From NCBI GenBank assembly GCA_021442155.1, contig CM038216.1:87454945-87518944 (forward strand): DNA of 64,000 nucleotides. Direction: 5' to 3'. This stretch comes from Cymbidium sinense (Eukaryota; Streptophyta; Magnoliopsida; Asparagales; Orchidaceae). The translations under genes were made by a program, and so were the position numbers. The number at the start of each line of letters is the position of its first letter. The first letter of the stretch is position 1. This document shows positions 45,051 to 57,320 of the stretch, in pieces. The notes under the pieces were generated by a model, which made no database searches, had not been told where the DNA came from, and was given only the letters and a program-made list of their open reading frames with translations.

Positions 45051-47620
45051 GAATTCCATTTCAAATTCAATCTCTTCCATGTTGAAAGTATTCTTGTTTG
45101 TGAATCTGTCATGATGTGTTTAGGGTAGGTGTAAGGAACCTGAGTAGTTTTCTATCCTTCATCGATGGAACACAAACATAAACTACACACAAATATATAA
45201 AACAAACAAAAATCTTTTATCTTAGGCTACTCTGAGTTGAGATAACACCCCATCAGTACTCACTTAGTAGCTGCTCTAGGTCCAGCTAATGTGCTACCCT
45301 GCTAGTGTGTCATCCTAGAGGTCTTCTTACATTGGAGGATGTAAGTTTGTTATGCTTTCCTTCCTTAGTTGGCCATTGCTCATCGATGAAAGCCTTGCTT
45401 GTTTGGTAGGCATTACTACGTGGCTGGTAGGCTACCTCAAGTTAGTTTAGTTTAAGAGGATGTGAGTCTGCTATACTTTCTTCTTGGATTAGCCTTTGTG
45501 CACTAACTGGGTCGAGTATATTTATGGATTAGGATAAGTCCCCAAGCGTCTCCTTCCCTCCTTACTACTTCAAGTTTAGGTCAAGACCTTCCTCGGGCCT
45601 CCCTGCTTAGTAGTCGCTCTAGCTCAAATAGCATCTGTCCCATTGATGACAGACTATCTCGAAGATCATTTCTACTTGGAAAGTTGTAAACCTACACTTT
45701 TCTTTCCAGATTGATTGTTACACACTGATGGGCACCTTAGGTTGGTTGGTTCTCACTATGCTGACAGATCCAACACTCATGTTAACAGATACACGTTAGG
45801 TTGGTTAGTTCATGCACCTTAGGATACACCACTCATGGAAAATGTAAGTCTGCTATGCTTTCTTATTAAGTTGGCCACCGTACACTTATAGGCTTTCTTT
45901 TCTGGGGCTAAGGATAACGCCCCTAGTAGCAACTCTCCTGTGGGCACTATATTTGGATAACATCCTTTGTGACCCCATTTAGACACTACCTGGGTTACTA
46001 TTGAATTGGACAGTTCCCCTTTCCTAGTAACCACCCCTGTAGTTGGAGAATCCATCTTGTGGATGTGCAGATTTTTCCTTAGTCCTATAAACTTGAGATA
46101 AGTTAAGGCTGATATAGCACCTTCTTAGTGAGGTCCCTCACACACTAATAGGGTCCACACAAACATATAAACAAAATATATATTCACTTATGGATTAAGA
46201 AGACACCCATAGCAATACCTTTTCCCAAGCAGGCATCCTATCTTTAAGGCAGTGTCAATAAAACTCCCTATAAGAATCGCTTGACTACTCTTAAGTTGAT
46301 ATAATTCCCCAGCGATATTCACATAATAGTCTCCCCTAAGTCAGGTTTGATTTGTTGTGCTACCAATAGGTCACCCTAGCAGTTGTTCTTTGGTTTAGAA
46401 GATTTAAGTCTATTGCACCTTCTTCCTAGCACAGCCATTGCACACTAAAAGGCAACCCCTTAGGTTGGCTAGCTCTACCCCACGACCAGTAGACTATCCC
46501 TTTGGATTTGTAAATCTAAGATTGGACAAGTCTGATATAGCCCATTCTCAATGGGTCCATTGCACACCGACATTGTCCATAAATTAAACCTATCAAATTT
46601 GACCGAGCTCACACCCCCAGTGAATATGCCCTTAATTCAAAATTAAGCTATACCAAACAAACCATATCAAATCACATGAATTTATGATAAAATTAATTCT
46701 GACTACTTTTGAGTTGACATAAGTCTCCAATGGCATTCACTCAGTAGTCATCCTAGGTCAAGTTCAATTTGTTGTGCATCCAACAGCTCTCCCTAGTGGT
46801 TGTTCCTCACTTTAAAAGATGTAAGTCTACTATGTCTTCTTCCTAACACAATCATTGCACACCAAAAGGAAACCCTTTAAGTTGGCTAGTTCTAACCCAT
46901 ATCCAGTAGACAATCCCTTTGGATTTGTAAACCTTAGGAAGGTCAAGGTTGATATAGCCCCTTCTCATTGGGTCCATCGCACACCGATAAGGTCCATATA
47001 TTAACTCAGATAAAATTAAACCCAATCAGATTTTCCCTTGTGGAGTTAAATCACACCCTTCTCCCCAGTGGAGCCCCAAATCATATATAAACAAGTCAAG
47101 AAAAAAATCAAATTCAAAACCAACCACCCCATTGGAGCAAAATTAAACCAACTCCCCCAGTAGAGTATAAATGAAGAAAATCCAACCAAACTCTTATCCC
47201 CAATGGATACATCCCCAAACAAATCTATGAAATCAAACTCAAATCCCAATCCCAAGCGAATAGCCCGAATCTACTTCCCTAGTGGAAGGTTCATATACCC
47301 TATACCCAATACCCAACGAACTTGAGCCCATATCTCTAGTAGATATGCCTCCACATTAATTAAAACAAAATAAATTAAAGTTGATTTAATCTTAGTCCCC
47401 AGTGGATTATAGATTCTTATCCCTAGTAGATCTTTTTTCCATAAATTATATAATTAAATCAAAATCTTACCTTATCCCCAGCAGATTTTCTTCTTCTATG
47501 CCCTCGACATAGACCCCTCACATGTCATGCCCAATGCATGTGTGATCCCCTAGAGGATCTCCTCCATGTCCTTGATATGGAATTCTCATCAAATCTTATT
47601 TCTTCTCTTATGCACACCTT
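45051..47620. repeat. Non-coding region downstream of integrase with tandem repeats of about 410 bp
   Basis: Long 3' non-coding regions with satellite-like repeats are known in Tat-type elements. Here a unit at about 46291-46600 (GTTGATATAATTCCCCAGCG, CAGCCATTGCACACTAAAAG, GTTGGCTAGCTCTACCCC) recurs at 46701-46995 (GTTGACATAAGTCTCCAATG, CAATCATTGCACACCAAAAG, GTTGGCTAGTTCTAACCC), period about 410-416 bp. Older, weaker units begin near 45236 and 45690-45860. From 47030 to 47500 short phrases with CCCCAGTGGA recur. No gene is seen; the minus frames at 45819 and 47046 are shadows. Confidence 0.7.
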
Positions 47621-48536
47621 TAATACTTCAACCAAATGCATAACAATGTTTTCAAATTACATCATCTTAACATTATAATCAACATTTTATGATTTATGAT
47701 GGTGAAAGCTCAAACTAACTATACAATATCATGATAAACATATTATAATGTGAATTAACACACTATATTATATTATAATATATGATGTTATATTACAATT
47801 TGCTATAATATAATATCTTGTCTAACATTACACTTCATTAGAATCACTTAAAAGGAACAAATAACAAAATTTTCTCAAAATATAAATAATGCTCATTTTG
47901 GATGTAAAATTGTTATTTTAATAATAGAAATGGTATAAAATAGCATAATTTTATTGTTGCTTCTTGGTGGGTGCTGTGAATTTGGCTAAATTATTTCATC
48001 TCAACCTTCAAATTAATAATTTTGTGAGTTTTGACCCAATGTATTATAACAAAAGTAAAACATACTAAAATGTATAATAACGTTTAGTAACACACCACCA
48101 CATTCATATATATGTGAAGTTATATTGTTATGTACATTATATTTAAATATACTTTCATTTAATATATTATCTTATAGTACACCTTAAAATGAATCACTTT
48201 ACGCAAAAACTTTATAAAATTTTGGTGAAAACTAAACATTTATTTTGAATGCAAAATTCCATTCTTTTGATTAAATGACACACCATAGCAAACCCCCAAT
48301 GATATTCCCTAAAGCTTATCTTAAATTTGGCCAAATCCCATCATCTCAGCCTATAAAGTAGTTATACACAATAGTATGTTATAATGCATGATGCTACACT
48401 ATGTTATGACATCCTATATTATAATACACTATAACATATTATATTACATTATATTGCATAACACATCAAAAGGTATTGCTTAAGATAAAAAAATCATAAA
48501 TTAGTCCAAATAATAAAATATTAGTAGTTATACACA
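47621..48536. repeat. AT-rich repeat units, about 290-340 bp apart
   Basis: A segment with AATCACTTAAAAGGAAC, CAAAATTTTCTCAAAATATA and GCTAAATTATTTCATCTCA (47850-48005) recurs in changed form at 48183-48350 (AATCACTTTACGC, AAACTTTATAAAATTTTGG, GCCAAATCCCATCATCTCA). A third partial unit starts near 48461. TATAATA-type sequence lies between units. The block ends at 48536, where TTTAGG repeats resume. Confidence 0.6.
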
Positions 48537-49372
48537 AAGTTTAGGTTTATTTTTAGTTTATTTTATTTTATTTAGTTTATGGTTTAGGTTTAAGTTTTAG
48601 TTTTATTTATTTTAGTTTAGTTTATTTTATTTTAGGATTAGGTTTATTTTATTTTGTTTATTTTAGGTTAAAGGTTATGTTTTTTAGTTTAGGGTTTCGA
48701 TTTTATTTTTATTTTTTTAGGAATTATTTTTAGGTTTATTTTTTTGGTTTAGGTTTTTATTGAAGTTTTATTTTATTTTAGGTTTATTTTTTATTTAACA
48801 TTTAGTTTTTATTTTAATTAGGATTTTTATTTTTAGGCTTATTTTATTTTTAGTTTAGTTCAGGTTTTTATTAATTTTTTTTTGGTTTAGCTTTTATTTT
48901 ATTTAATTTTTAGGTTTAGGTTTTAGTATATGTTTTTATTTTATTTTGTTTATTTTATTTATTTAGGTTTGGGTTTATTTATTCATTTTATTTTTAGGAT
49001 TTATTTAGTTTAGGTTTTTAGGATTTAGGGGTTGTGCTTTTAAGATTTAGGGTTTAGTGGATTAATATTTATTTTATTTAGGTTTTATTTTATTTTTTAG
49101 GTTTAGGTTTAGGCTTTGTTTAATTTTGCTTTTTAGGTTTGATTTTAGGTTTATTTTATTTTAATTCCATTTATTTCTTATTATTTTTTTTTATTTTTTT
49201 TTATTTATTTTTTTTAGTTTAGTTTAACTTTTATTTATTTTATCTTTGGTTTAGTTTTTTATTTTATTTTATTTTATTTTAGGTTTATGTTTAGGTTTAA
49301 GTTTATGTTTAGGTTTTGCACAAGCTCAGGTTTTATCTTATTTTATTTTTTTTATTTAGGTCAAGTTTTTTT
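48537..49372 (+). repeat. Degenerate telomere-like satellite, T-rich (segment 9)
   Basis: TTTAGGTTTATTTTTAG-type repeats resume directly after the AT-rich block, in the same strand orientation as on its left side. TTTAGGG is rare; one short TTTAGGG-rich spot lies at 49018-49062. The first AGCTCAGG-type changes appear at 49320. No gene is seen. Confidence 0.88.
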
Positions 49373-52300
49373 ATGGTTTATCTTTTAGCTTGTTGTTAGC
49401 CAGATTTGGGGTCAGGGCCCAGGGCTCATGGTCCAGGGTCAGGTTAGGGCCCAGGGTTTGCCGTTTAGGGCTCAGGGATGTCCGGGCCTGTGGTTAGCTC
49501 AGATATGGTTTAGTGGCCTGTATTCAGGTTTTTTGGTTTTATGGTTTAGGGCCTGGCTGCCCAGGGCCCATTTTAGGACAGGATCTAAGGCCTAGTGCTC
49601 AGGTCCGGGTTTGGGCCCAGGGCCTGGGGCCGGTGGCTCAGGTCAAGTCACCAGTGGCTTTAGCCCAGGGCTCAGCCTCAGCCTTAGGGCCTGTGGCCTG
49701 GCCCAGGGTCTGGCTCAGGGCCCAGGCCCATGGCTCCAGGATCAGAGCCCAGGGCTCAGGGCCCAGGTAAGGCATAGGCTCAGTGGCCTTTACTGGCCCA
49801 GGATCTTATGATCTGGCTCAGGATCCAGGGCCTGGGGCACGGGTGTCAACGCCTTCCATTTATCTTATCTAGGTTTTTAGTCCTGGCCTTAGTATGTTTA
49901 TTTTATTTTCTTTATCTTTATCTTATCTTAGCCTAAGTCTTTATCTATCTTTATCAGGTTTACTTCCTCTTTTAGCCTCAGCCGCCCATGGTCTAGTCCA
50001 GGGTCATGGGTCAAGGGCCTTGCCCAGGCTCAGGGCCTGTGGGTTTAGGGCTAGGGCCCAGGCCTTAGTATTCAGATCTGTGGCCTAGGTCTTGGCCTGG
50101 TTGTGGCCCAGTGGCCCAGGGCCTGGAGGGCCCAGGGCCCAGGGCCCGGGCCTGGCCCAGGTGGCCTGGTGGCCCAGGTCAGCCCAGGGCCTAGTCTACC
50201 CACTAGGGCCCAGCCTCAGCCTCAGGCTCAGTGGCCTGCCTCTGTGGCCTCGGCCCAGCCTTGGCCTGGATCAAGCCCAGGGAGGTCTGGAGCTCCCAGC
50301 CTCAGGGATCTTAGGCTCAGCCCAGGGTCTTTATCTATTAGGTCAGAGGTTTACCCAGGTTTATTTTAGTTTATTAGTCAGCCCAGTTTATTTTACCATC
50401 TTATTTTAGTCAGGTTTAGTTTATCTTAGGCCCAGGCATAGGTTAGCCTTTAGGTTTTATCTTATTATTATTTTATTTAGGCTCAGTTTATTAATTTCAT
50501 TTGTGTTTTAGGTTAAGATTTGGATTTAGGATTTGGGCTCAGTGGCCTGTGGTAGGGCCTTTAGTCAGGCCTAGGGCCTAGAGTTTAGGCTGGTTAAGGT
50601 TTAACATTTAGGTTTTGGTTTATTTTATTTCTAGGTTTAGGATCAGGTTTTATCTTATGTTTGTGGTTTATGTTTTTTATCTTTATTTATTTTTGTCTTT
50701 AGTTATTTTATTTAGGTTTTCATTTTTAGGTTTATTTTATTTTATGTTACTCAGTTTATTTATTATTTTATTTTAGTTTTATTTATTTATTTATCTTTTT
50801 TAGGTTTAGTTTAGGTTTAGTTTTATTTTATTTTATTTTATTATTTTATCCAGTTTAGATTTTTTTTATTTTATTTTTATTTTTATTTAGTTTAGGTTTA
50901 GGATCTTGTGGTAGGGTTTAGGTTTAGGGTTTAGAGTGGGGTGGGGTTTATGGTTTAGGGTCAAGGTCCCAGATTTTAGGTTTAAGGCCTAAGATCTGTA
51001 GGGTTTGTGGTTTGGGCTAGTTTTGGGCCTGGGGTTTAGGGTTTAAAGTTAGCAGGGCTCATAGGCCTAGTGGTCAGGTGTGGTAAGGTTGGGTGGGGGT
51101 AGGGCTTTTATTTTTATTTTATTTTATTATTTTAAAAAGTAAACCAAGAGTTTAGGTTTATTTAGTTTATTTTATAATTATTTTATTCTCTATTTTTATT
51201 TAGGTTTATTTTATTTTATTAGTTTAATTTATTTATTTTAGGAGTTATCTTAGTTTAGGTTTTATTTTCCTTTATTTTAGGTTTAATTTTTAGTTTAGTT
51301 TTATTTTTATTTTATTTTGATTTAAGTTTTATTTTTATTTTAGGTTTTAGGTTTTATTTTATTTTTTTAGGTTTAGGTTTTAGGTTTATTTTTTAGGTCT
51401 TATGTTTTAGTTTAGGTTTCTATTTATTTTTATTATATTTTATTTTATTTAGTTTAGGTTTAGGTTTAGGTTTAGCTTATTTTTGGTTTAACTTTAGGTT
51501 TTATTTATTTTACTTTAGGTTTACTTTATTTTTATTTTATGTTTACATTTTTTTTCAGTTTTAGGTTTAGGTTTTATTTTTTATTTATTTTTGCATTCAG
51601 GTTTTTATTTATTTTTTAGGTTTAGGTTTAAGTTTAGGTTTTAGTTTTGGTTTTTATTTTATTTAGGTTTAGGTTTTTTTATTTATTTTATTTTTAGAAT
51701 TTATTTTATATATTAGTTTTCTTAGGTTGCCTAGGTTTGTGGTTTGTAGATTTTAATCTTTGGGGTTTGTGGTTTATGGCTTTAGGATTTAAGATTTAGG
51801 GTTTCAGTTTATTTTTTTATTTTATTTAGTTAATTTATTTTATTTGGCTTCATTTAATTTTATTTTAGGTTTTATTTTAATTTATTTTAGCTTTAGGGTC
51901 TAGGTTTATGTATATTTTAGTTTATTTTATTTTATCTTTATCTTAGGTTAGGTTTTATTTTTATTTATGCTTTTGTATTGTGGTTTTATCTTTATCTTTT
52001 AGGTTTAGGGTCTTAGCCTCTCTTCAGGCCCATCTGATCATCATTTATGCCTATCTTAAAATTTGTAGTTCTTATCATCTATCTTTATTTTAGCTCCCAA
52101 GTTAATCCCATCTTTCTTTAGCTCTTTATTTTATCTTATCTTTATCTTCAGGCCCAGGCAAGCATACAGCCTTAGCTCATTTTATCAACCTTTATCACTT
52201 TAGGCTCAGGTTTTATTCCATCTACCCATGTGGTCTTATCTAGCTCAGCCTCAGGCTCCTCAGGCCTTTGGGCCCAGCCAGTTTTAGGGCTGCCAGGTCT

Positions 52301-54342
52301 GGAGCTTCAGCCTTTTAGCTCAGGTGGACGGTATTCAGAGCCCAGTGGCCCAGGATCTTGGGTCCCAGGGCTCTGGGTTCAGGGTCTTGGCTTTGTCTAG
52401 GGCTCCATTTAGGCCTCAGAGTCTCAGGGTCTTGGGTTTGGCTCCATTCTGTGTGTCACTTAGGGCTCACCCAGAGTTTAGCTTAGGGCCTAGGGCCTAG
52501 GGCTCTATTTCAAAACCATGCAAAACAAGTTAGGCTTAGCTCATTTTAGCCCATTTTCCACTATCTAGCCTTATCTTTATCTATTTAACTTTATATTATA
52601 TTTAGTTTAGTTAATTTATTCTTAGCCTCATCTATCTTAGGTTTTAGGCCCATTAGCCCAGGTTCTTTTAGTCTTGTTTTATTTTCCATTTTAGGTTTAG
52701 CCCAGCTTATCTTAGTCTAGTTTTATTTTATTTATCTCAGTGTGCCTAGGATCTATCTTTATCTCTTTTAGGTTTATGATCTTTATCTTTACGCCCATTC
52801 TTTACTTAGCCCAGGCTCAGGGCTTCATTCTTATTTATCTTTATAGCCTATTTTAGGCCTAGGGCCTAGCTCATTTTATCTTGCCTAGGTTTAGCCTTTA
52901 TTTTATCTTTCAGCTTCAGCCATTTTTATTTTATCTTTAAGAGGTTTTCACTCAGGGTTTTAATTTTATTTATTCTTAGGCTCATTTTTTAGGTCTATAT
53001 TTATTTGCCTTTACTCTAATCTTATTTTAGGTCCATCTTACATTCTTTCATCGCCACTATTTTATCTATTTAGCTTTCTTATCTTTATTTTATCTTTACC
53101 TTAGGTCTCTTTATTTATCTTTAGTAGTTTAGTTTTTATTTGTATATATCTTACTTTTAGGCTCTAGGGCCTAGCTCATGTTTTAGCCTAGGTCTATTTT
53201 ATTTTACCTTTTATCTATCAGCTCTTTTATTTTATTTATTCTTATCTTTGTGGGTCTTAATCTTTAGGCTCAGGTTTAGGTCTAAGTGCTTCCTAGTGGC
53301 CCAGGATCAGGGCTCTGGGGTCTGGGGCCTGGCTCTGGGGTTTGGCCTAGGGCTCAGTGGTTTGGTCTTTGGCTCTTTGGCTCCATGGCTTGTGGTCAGG
53401 CTTTAAGGTGGTTTAATCCAGGGTTTATAGGCAGGATCTTTTAAATTATTTTTAAATTAAGCAAACAAGTAGGTTTAGGTTTATTTATTTTAATTTTCAT
53501 TTATTTTATTTTATTTTATTTTTTATTTTTATTTTTATTTAGTTTAGTTTATTTATTTTAGGTTTATTTATTTTAGTTTAGGATTTTATTTTAGTTTAAT
53601 TTTTGGTTTAGGTTTAATTTTTTTAGTTTAGTTTTATTTTATTTGATTTTAGGTTTTAGTTTTATTTTCATTTTTAGGTTTAGTTTCTATTTTAATTTTA
53701 TTTATTTAGGTTTAGTATTTGTTTATTTTATTTTTAGGTTTTATTTTTTAGTTTAGGTTTAGTTTATTTTAGTTTATTTTATTTTAATTTAGTTTTATGT
53801 TTAGGTTTTATTTATTTTAGTTTAGGTAGGATTTTATTTTTATTTGTGATTTTTTTTACCTTTTTAAGTTTTATTATTTATTTATTTTTATGTTTATTTA
53901 GGTTTATGTTTATTTAGTTTTTATTTTATCTTAAGTATTTTAATTTTATAATTTAATTTTATTTTATTTAGGTTAATTAGTTTAGGTTTTATTTATTTTA
54001 TCTTATCTTAGCCTTTTTATTTTATCTTTAGTCAGGCCTCAGACTCAGTAAGTTTAGGTTTATTCATTTTATTTTGTGCCTTTATTATTTATTTAGGTCT
54101 TTATTTAGTATTTTTGGTTTTAGGGTTTGGTCACTAGGTTTTGAGGATCAGTGATCAGGTCAGTGGCCCAGGGCTCAGTGGCCCAAGATTCAGGCCTTCA
54201 GGGCTTAAGGCTCTAGGGTAGGGCCTGTGGGTATTTTAGGGTTTTAGGTTGTGTGGTTTACAACTTAGACTTTAGGGTTGAGGGTTTAGGGTTTTTAGGG
54301 TTTAGAGTATAGGTTTTAGGTTTAGGGTTTAGGGTTTTTGCC
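49373..54342 (+). repeat. Telomere-like satellite with CCCAGGG/CTCAGGG patches (segment 10)
   Basis: Patches at 49373-50590 and 51990-53450, and shorter ones at 50960-51100 and 53990-54250, read GGGCCCAGGGCTCAGTGGCC and TTTATCTTATCTTAGCC. This is what results if many T of the TTTAGGG/TTTATTTTA text are changed to C. Between them (50590-50950, 51110-51980, 53455-53990) the usual T-rich text is kept. Markers lie at 51131 (AAAAAGTAAACCAAG) and 53453 (AAATTAAGCAAACAAGTAGG). The Pro/Ala/Gly-rich open frames at 49513-50409 are repeat text, not genes. Confidence 0.85.
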
Positions 54343-54760
54343 TTTTTTTTTAACAGATAACAAATTTAGATTCAACATTTCTTCTTTTCGATTTCATCAA
54401 TCAAGTAACACACCAAGTTTTTTAAGGCACAAGTGACAACATTGATAAAAATGGGCACGCATAGAGCAAATCAAAAACCTTAGATAACTAAAGTAATCTC
54501 TACTATAAAGACACAGTTTGATAAATAGCAGATCGGATCAACCGTTGTATAGTTTCTTCAGTTCCCAATAGAACCACCCTGACCTCTCCAGTAGTAGGAT
54601 CCACCATCATATCCTCGATCTCTCCCTTTGCCACTAGCACGGCTGTAACCTCTATCGCTCCTCCCGCCACCATAACCACCACTGCTCTGACCACCACCTC
54701 CATATCCACCAGCACCTCCAGATTCCCCACCACTATTGTGACAACCGTCTCCTCCGTCTT
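54343..54760 (-). pseudogene. GRP retrofragment 5, shorter at its 5' side
   Basis: Sense on minus, with the poly(A) seen as T9 at 54343-54351. It keeps the 3' UTR, the end of the coding part (G-N, TGA, R-N) and much of the Gly-rich tail, but stops at 54760 within the tail. The RRM end found in the other copies is missing. TTAAGATTTTTTATTC follows instead of CTTAGGG. The CCCTAGATAAC motif has changed to CCTTAGATAAC. The surrounding repeats carry C-rich patches, but this fragment shows no such excess. Confidence 0.8.
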
Positions 54761-56857
54761 AAGATTTTTTATTCTTGGGTTATTTTATTTTTTAGTTTAG
54801 TTTATGTTTATATTTATTTTATTTTAATTTAGTTTATTTTTATTAAGTTTATGTTTAGGTTTTAGTTTACATTTTTATTTATTTTATATGATTATTTTAT
54901 TTATGTTTAGGTGTTTCTATTTAGTTTAGGATTAGGTTTTTAGGTTTAGGGTTTAGGGTTTAGGGTTTTAGGGTTTATGGTTTTAGGGTTTTTGGTTTAG
55001 GGTTAGGGTTTAGTGTTTAGGATTTAGTGTTTAGGCTTTAGGGTTTAGGGTTATCTTTGGGTTCAGGGTTAGTTTAGGGTTTAAAGCTTGGGGTCAGTGT
55101 GGTTGTGGTCAGTCACTAGTAAGTATGATCAGTGTCAGGGTTAGTGTTGGGCTCAGTTTAGGTGTTTAGTTTAGGTTGAGTCAGGGTTGGTAGGGGTAAG
55201 CTCAGGGCTCAGTGATCAGGGTTAATTGGGCCTAATGCCCAGAATCAGGTTTAAGGTCTGGCCTAGCATTTACACAAGCAAACCCGACAAAGCCAAGACT
55301 ATTTAGTATCTTTTATTATCTTAGTATTTTATTTTATTTTATTTAGGCCTTTTGTGAGGATCAGACTAGGGCCCATGACTCCAGTTAGGTTTGGGTGACT
55401 AGGGCTCAGTGGCCCAGTGATCAAGACTCAGGGCCAGCCTTTGTGTTTGGCCTAGTAGGGCCCAGGGCCCAGGGCCTGTGCTCAGGGCTCAGTGGGCCCA
55501 TGGCTCAGTGGCCCAGTTGTATTTAGGCCCAGTCCCATAACCCAGTTTTTGAATCAGGAGTTAGGTCAGACTAGAGCCCAGTGGCCTAGCCATGGCCCAC
55601 CATCAGTGGGTTTAGGGCCTAAGATGTAGGCTTTATGATCAGCCAGATCTAGGGCCCATGGCCTGGGAGCCTCCCGCCTGTGGCCTTTAGTGCTAAAGTT
55701 TAATAAGATCCAGTGGTGGCTCAGTTTAGTTGTGGGCCTTAGGCTGGAAGCCCAGTGGCCTGTGGCCCAGGGTCAGTGGCCTGGTAGGGTGTGGTCTTAA
55801 GTGGTTTAAGAGTATTTGGGTCAGTGTTTTGGCTCAGTGGTTTTATTTTATATTTGTTATTTTAATTTTTTTTTTAAATTAAGTAAACAAGTAGGTTTAG
55901 ATTTATTTTATTTATTTATTATTTATTTTAGTTTAATTAATTTTTTAATTTTAATTTAGGTTTATTTTTATTTCTATTTAGTTTTATTTACTTATTTTAG
56001 ATTTTTTTTTTTTTCATTTTAGGTTTTTATTTTAGTTTATTTTTCAGGTTTAGGTTTAGAATTACATTTACTTTTTAGTTTAGTTTTATTTTAATTTTAT
56101 ATTTTAGGTTTAGGTTTTATTTTTTTATTTTTAGGTTTTGGTTTATGTATTTATTTATTTATTTAGGATTAGGTTTCGAGTTTTTATTCTAGGTTTATTT
56201 TTAGATTTTATTTTTAAGTTTAGGTTTAAGTTTATTTTTTGTTTATTTTTTATTTTGTTTAGGTTCAGGTTTTATTTATTTTAGTTTAGTTTATTTTAGT
56301 TTACGTTTAGGTTTATTTTATTTTTATTTTAGGTTTAGGTTTTATTTTTTAGTTTAGGGTTTAGGCTTTATTTTTTTTTTATTTTTAGGTCCATTTTTTA
56401 GGTTTAAATTTTTATTTATTAATTATTTATTTTTATTTTAGATTTATTTGTTTTTTATTTTAGCTTTAGTTATTATTTTATTTAGATTTTTTAGTTTTTA
56501 ATTTAGTTTAGGTTTTTATTTATTTTTATTTTAGTATAGTTTTTATTTTTTCTTTTATTTTCTTTTTAGGTTTAGGTTTAGGTTTTAGTTTAGCATTTTT
56601 AATTTTTAATTTTTAATTTTTAATTTTTGGGTTAGGTTTTTTGGGTTTAGGGTTTATGGATTAGGGTTTCGGGTTTAGGGTGTAGGGTTTTGAGTTTAGT
56701 GTTTAGGTTTTAGGATTTAGGGCTTAGGGTTTAGGGTTTAGGATTTTAAGGCTAAGGGTTTAAGGTTGAGGGTTTAGGGTTTACAGTTTTTAGGGTTTAA
56801 GATTTATGTTTTAGGTTTATGGTTCAGGTTTTAGTTTAGGGTTTAGGTTTTTTAGGC
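54761..56857 (+). repeat. Telomere-like satellite (segment 11)
   Basis: T-rich, then TTTAGGG-rich (54940-55060), then a C-rich patch (55080-55860) with GGGCCCAGGGCCTG text. A marker variant lies at 55272 (ACAAGCAAACCCG), and a clear marker at 55875 (AAATTAAGTAAACAAGTAGG). A T-rich stretch follows, then TTTAGGG-rich 56640-56855. A short run of five AATTTTTAATTTTT-like units is at 56595-56630. No gene is seen. Confidence 0.87.
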
Positions 56858-57320
56858 TTTTTTAATAGAGAATAAATTTAGATTTGACATTTCTTCTATT
56901 CAATTTCATCAACCAAGTAACACACAAAGTTTTCTATGACCCAAGCGACAACATAGATCATAAATGGTTATGCATAGAGTAAATCAAAAACCCTAGATAA
57001 CTAGAGCATTCTCTACTGTAAAGACACGGTTCCATAAACATCAGATCGGATTGGTCATTCTTCAGTTTCTTTAGTTCCCATCAGAATAACCTCGGCCTCT
57101 CGAGGAGTAGAATCGACCATTATATCCCCGGTCTCTCACTCCGTCATTGCCATCACTGTAACCTCTATCGCTCCTCCTGCCTCCATAACTACCACTACTC
57201 TGAGCACCACCTCCATATCCACCAGCACCTCTAGATCCCTCACCACCATCAAGCTCGCCACCGCTTCTCCTCCATCAGATGTAGACAGCCCACGATGATA
57301 TTCTAGCCGTTCACCCAATC
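56858..57320 (-). pseudogene. GRP retrofragment 6
   Basis: Sense on minus, with the poly(A) seen as T6 at 56858-56863. The 3' UTR keeps AAAAACCCTAGATAAC at about 56986. The tail end reads D-G-N-TAA-R-N-stop. The first roughly 60 bases at the 5' side are strongly changed (57255-57320), but AGAATATCATCGTG, GGCTGTCTACATCTGATGG can still be matched to the NITVNQAQSRSGG part. The junction is diverged, and telomere-like repeats start at about 57335 with TTTAATTTATTTAGTTACTTTAGG, a flank shared with copy 1. Confidence 0.78.

Noticed and set aside
34011..48536. A complete LTR retrotransposon with two LTRs
   Set aside because: I could not find matching terminal repeats, TG..CA ends, a primer-binding site or gag by eye, so only the domain remnants are annotated.
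49513..50409. Several Pro/Ala/Gly-rich + strand open frames that look collagen-like
   Set aside because: They are translations of CCCAGGG/CTCAGGG repeat text in overlapping frames, with no domain and no codon signal.
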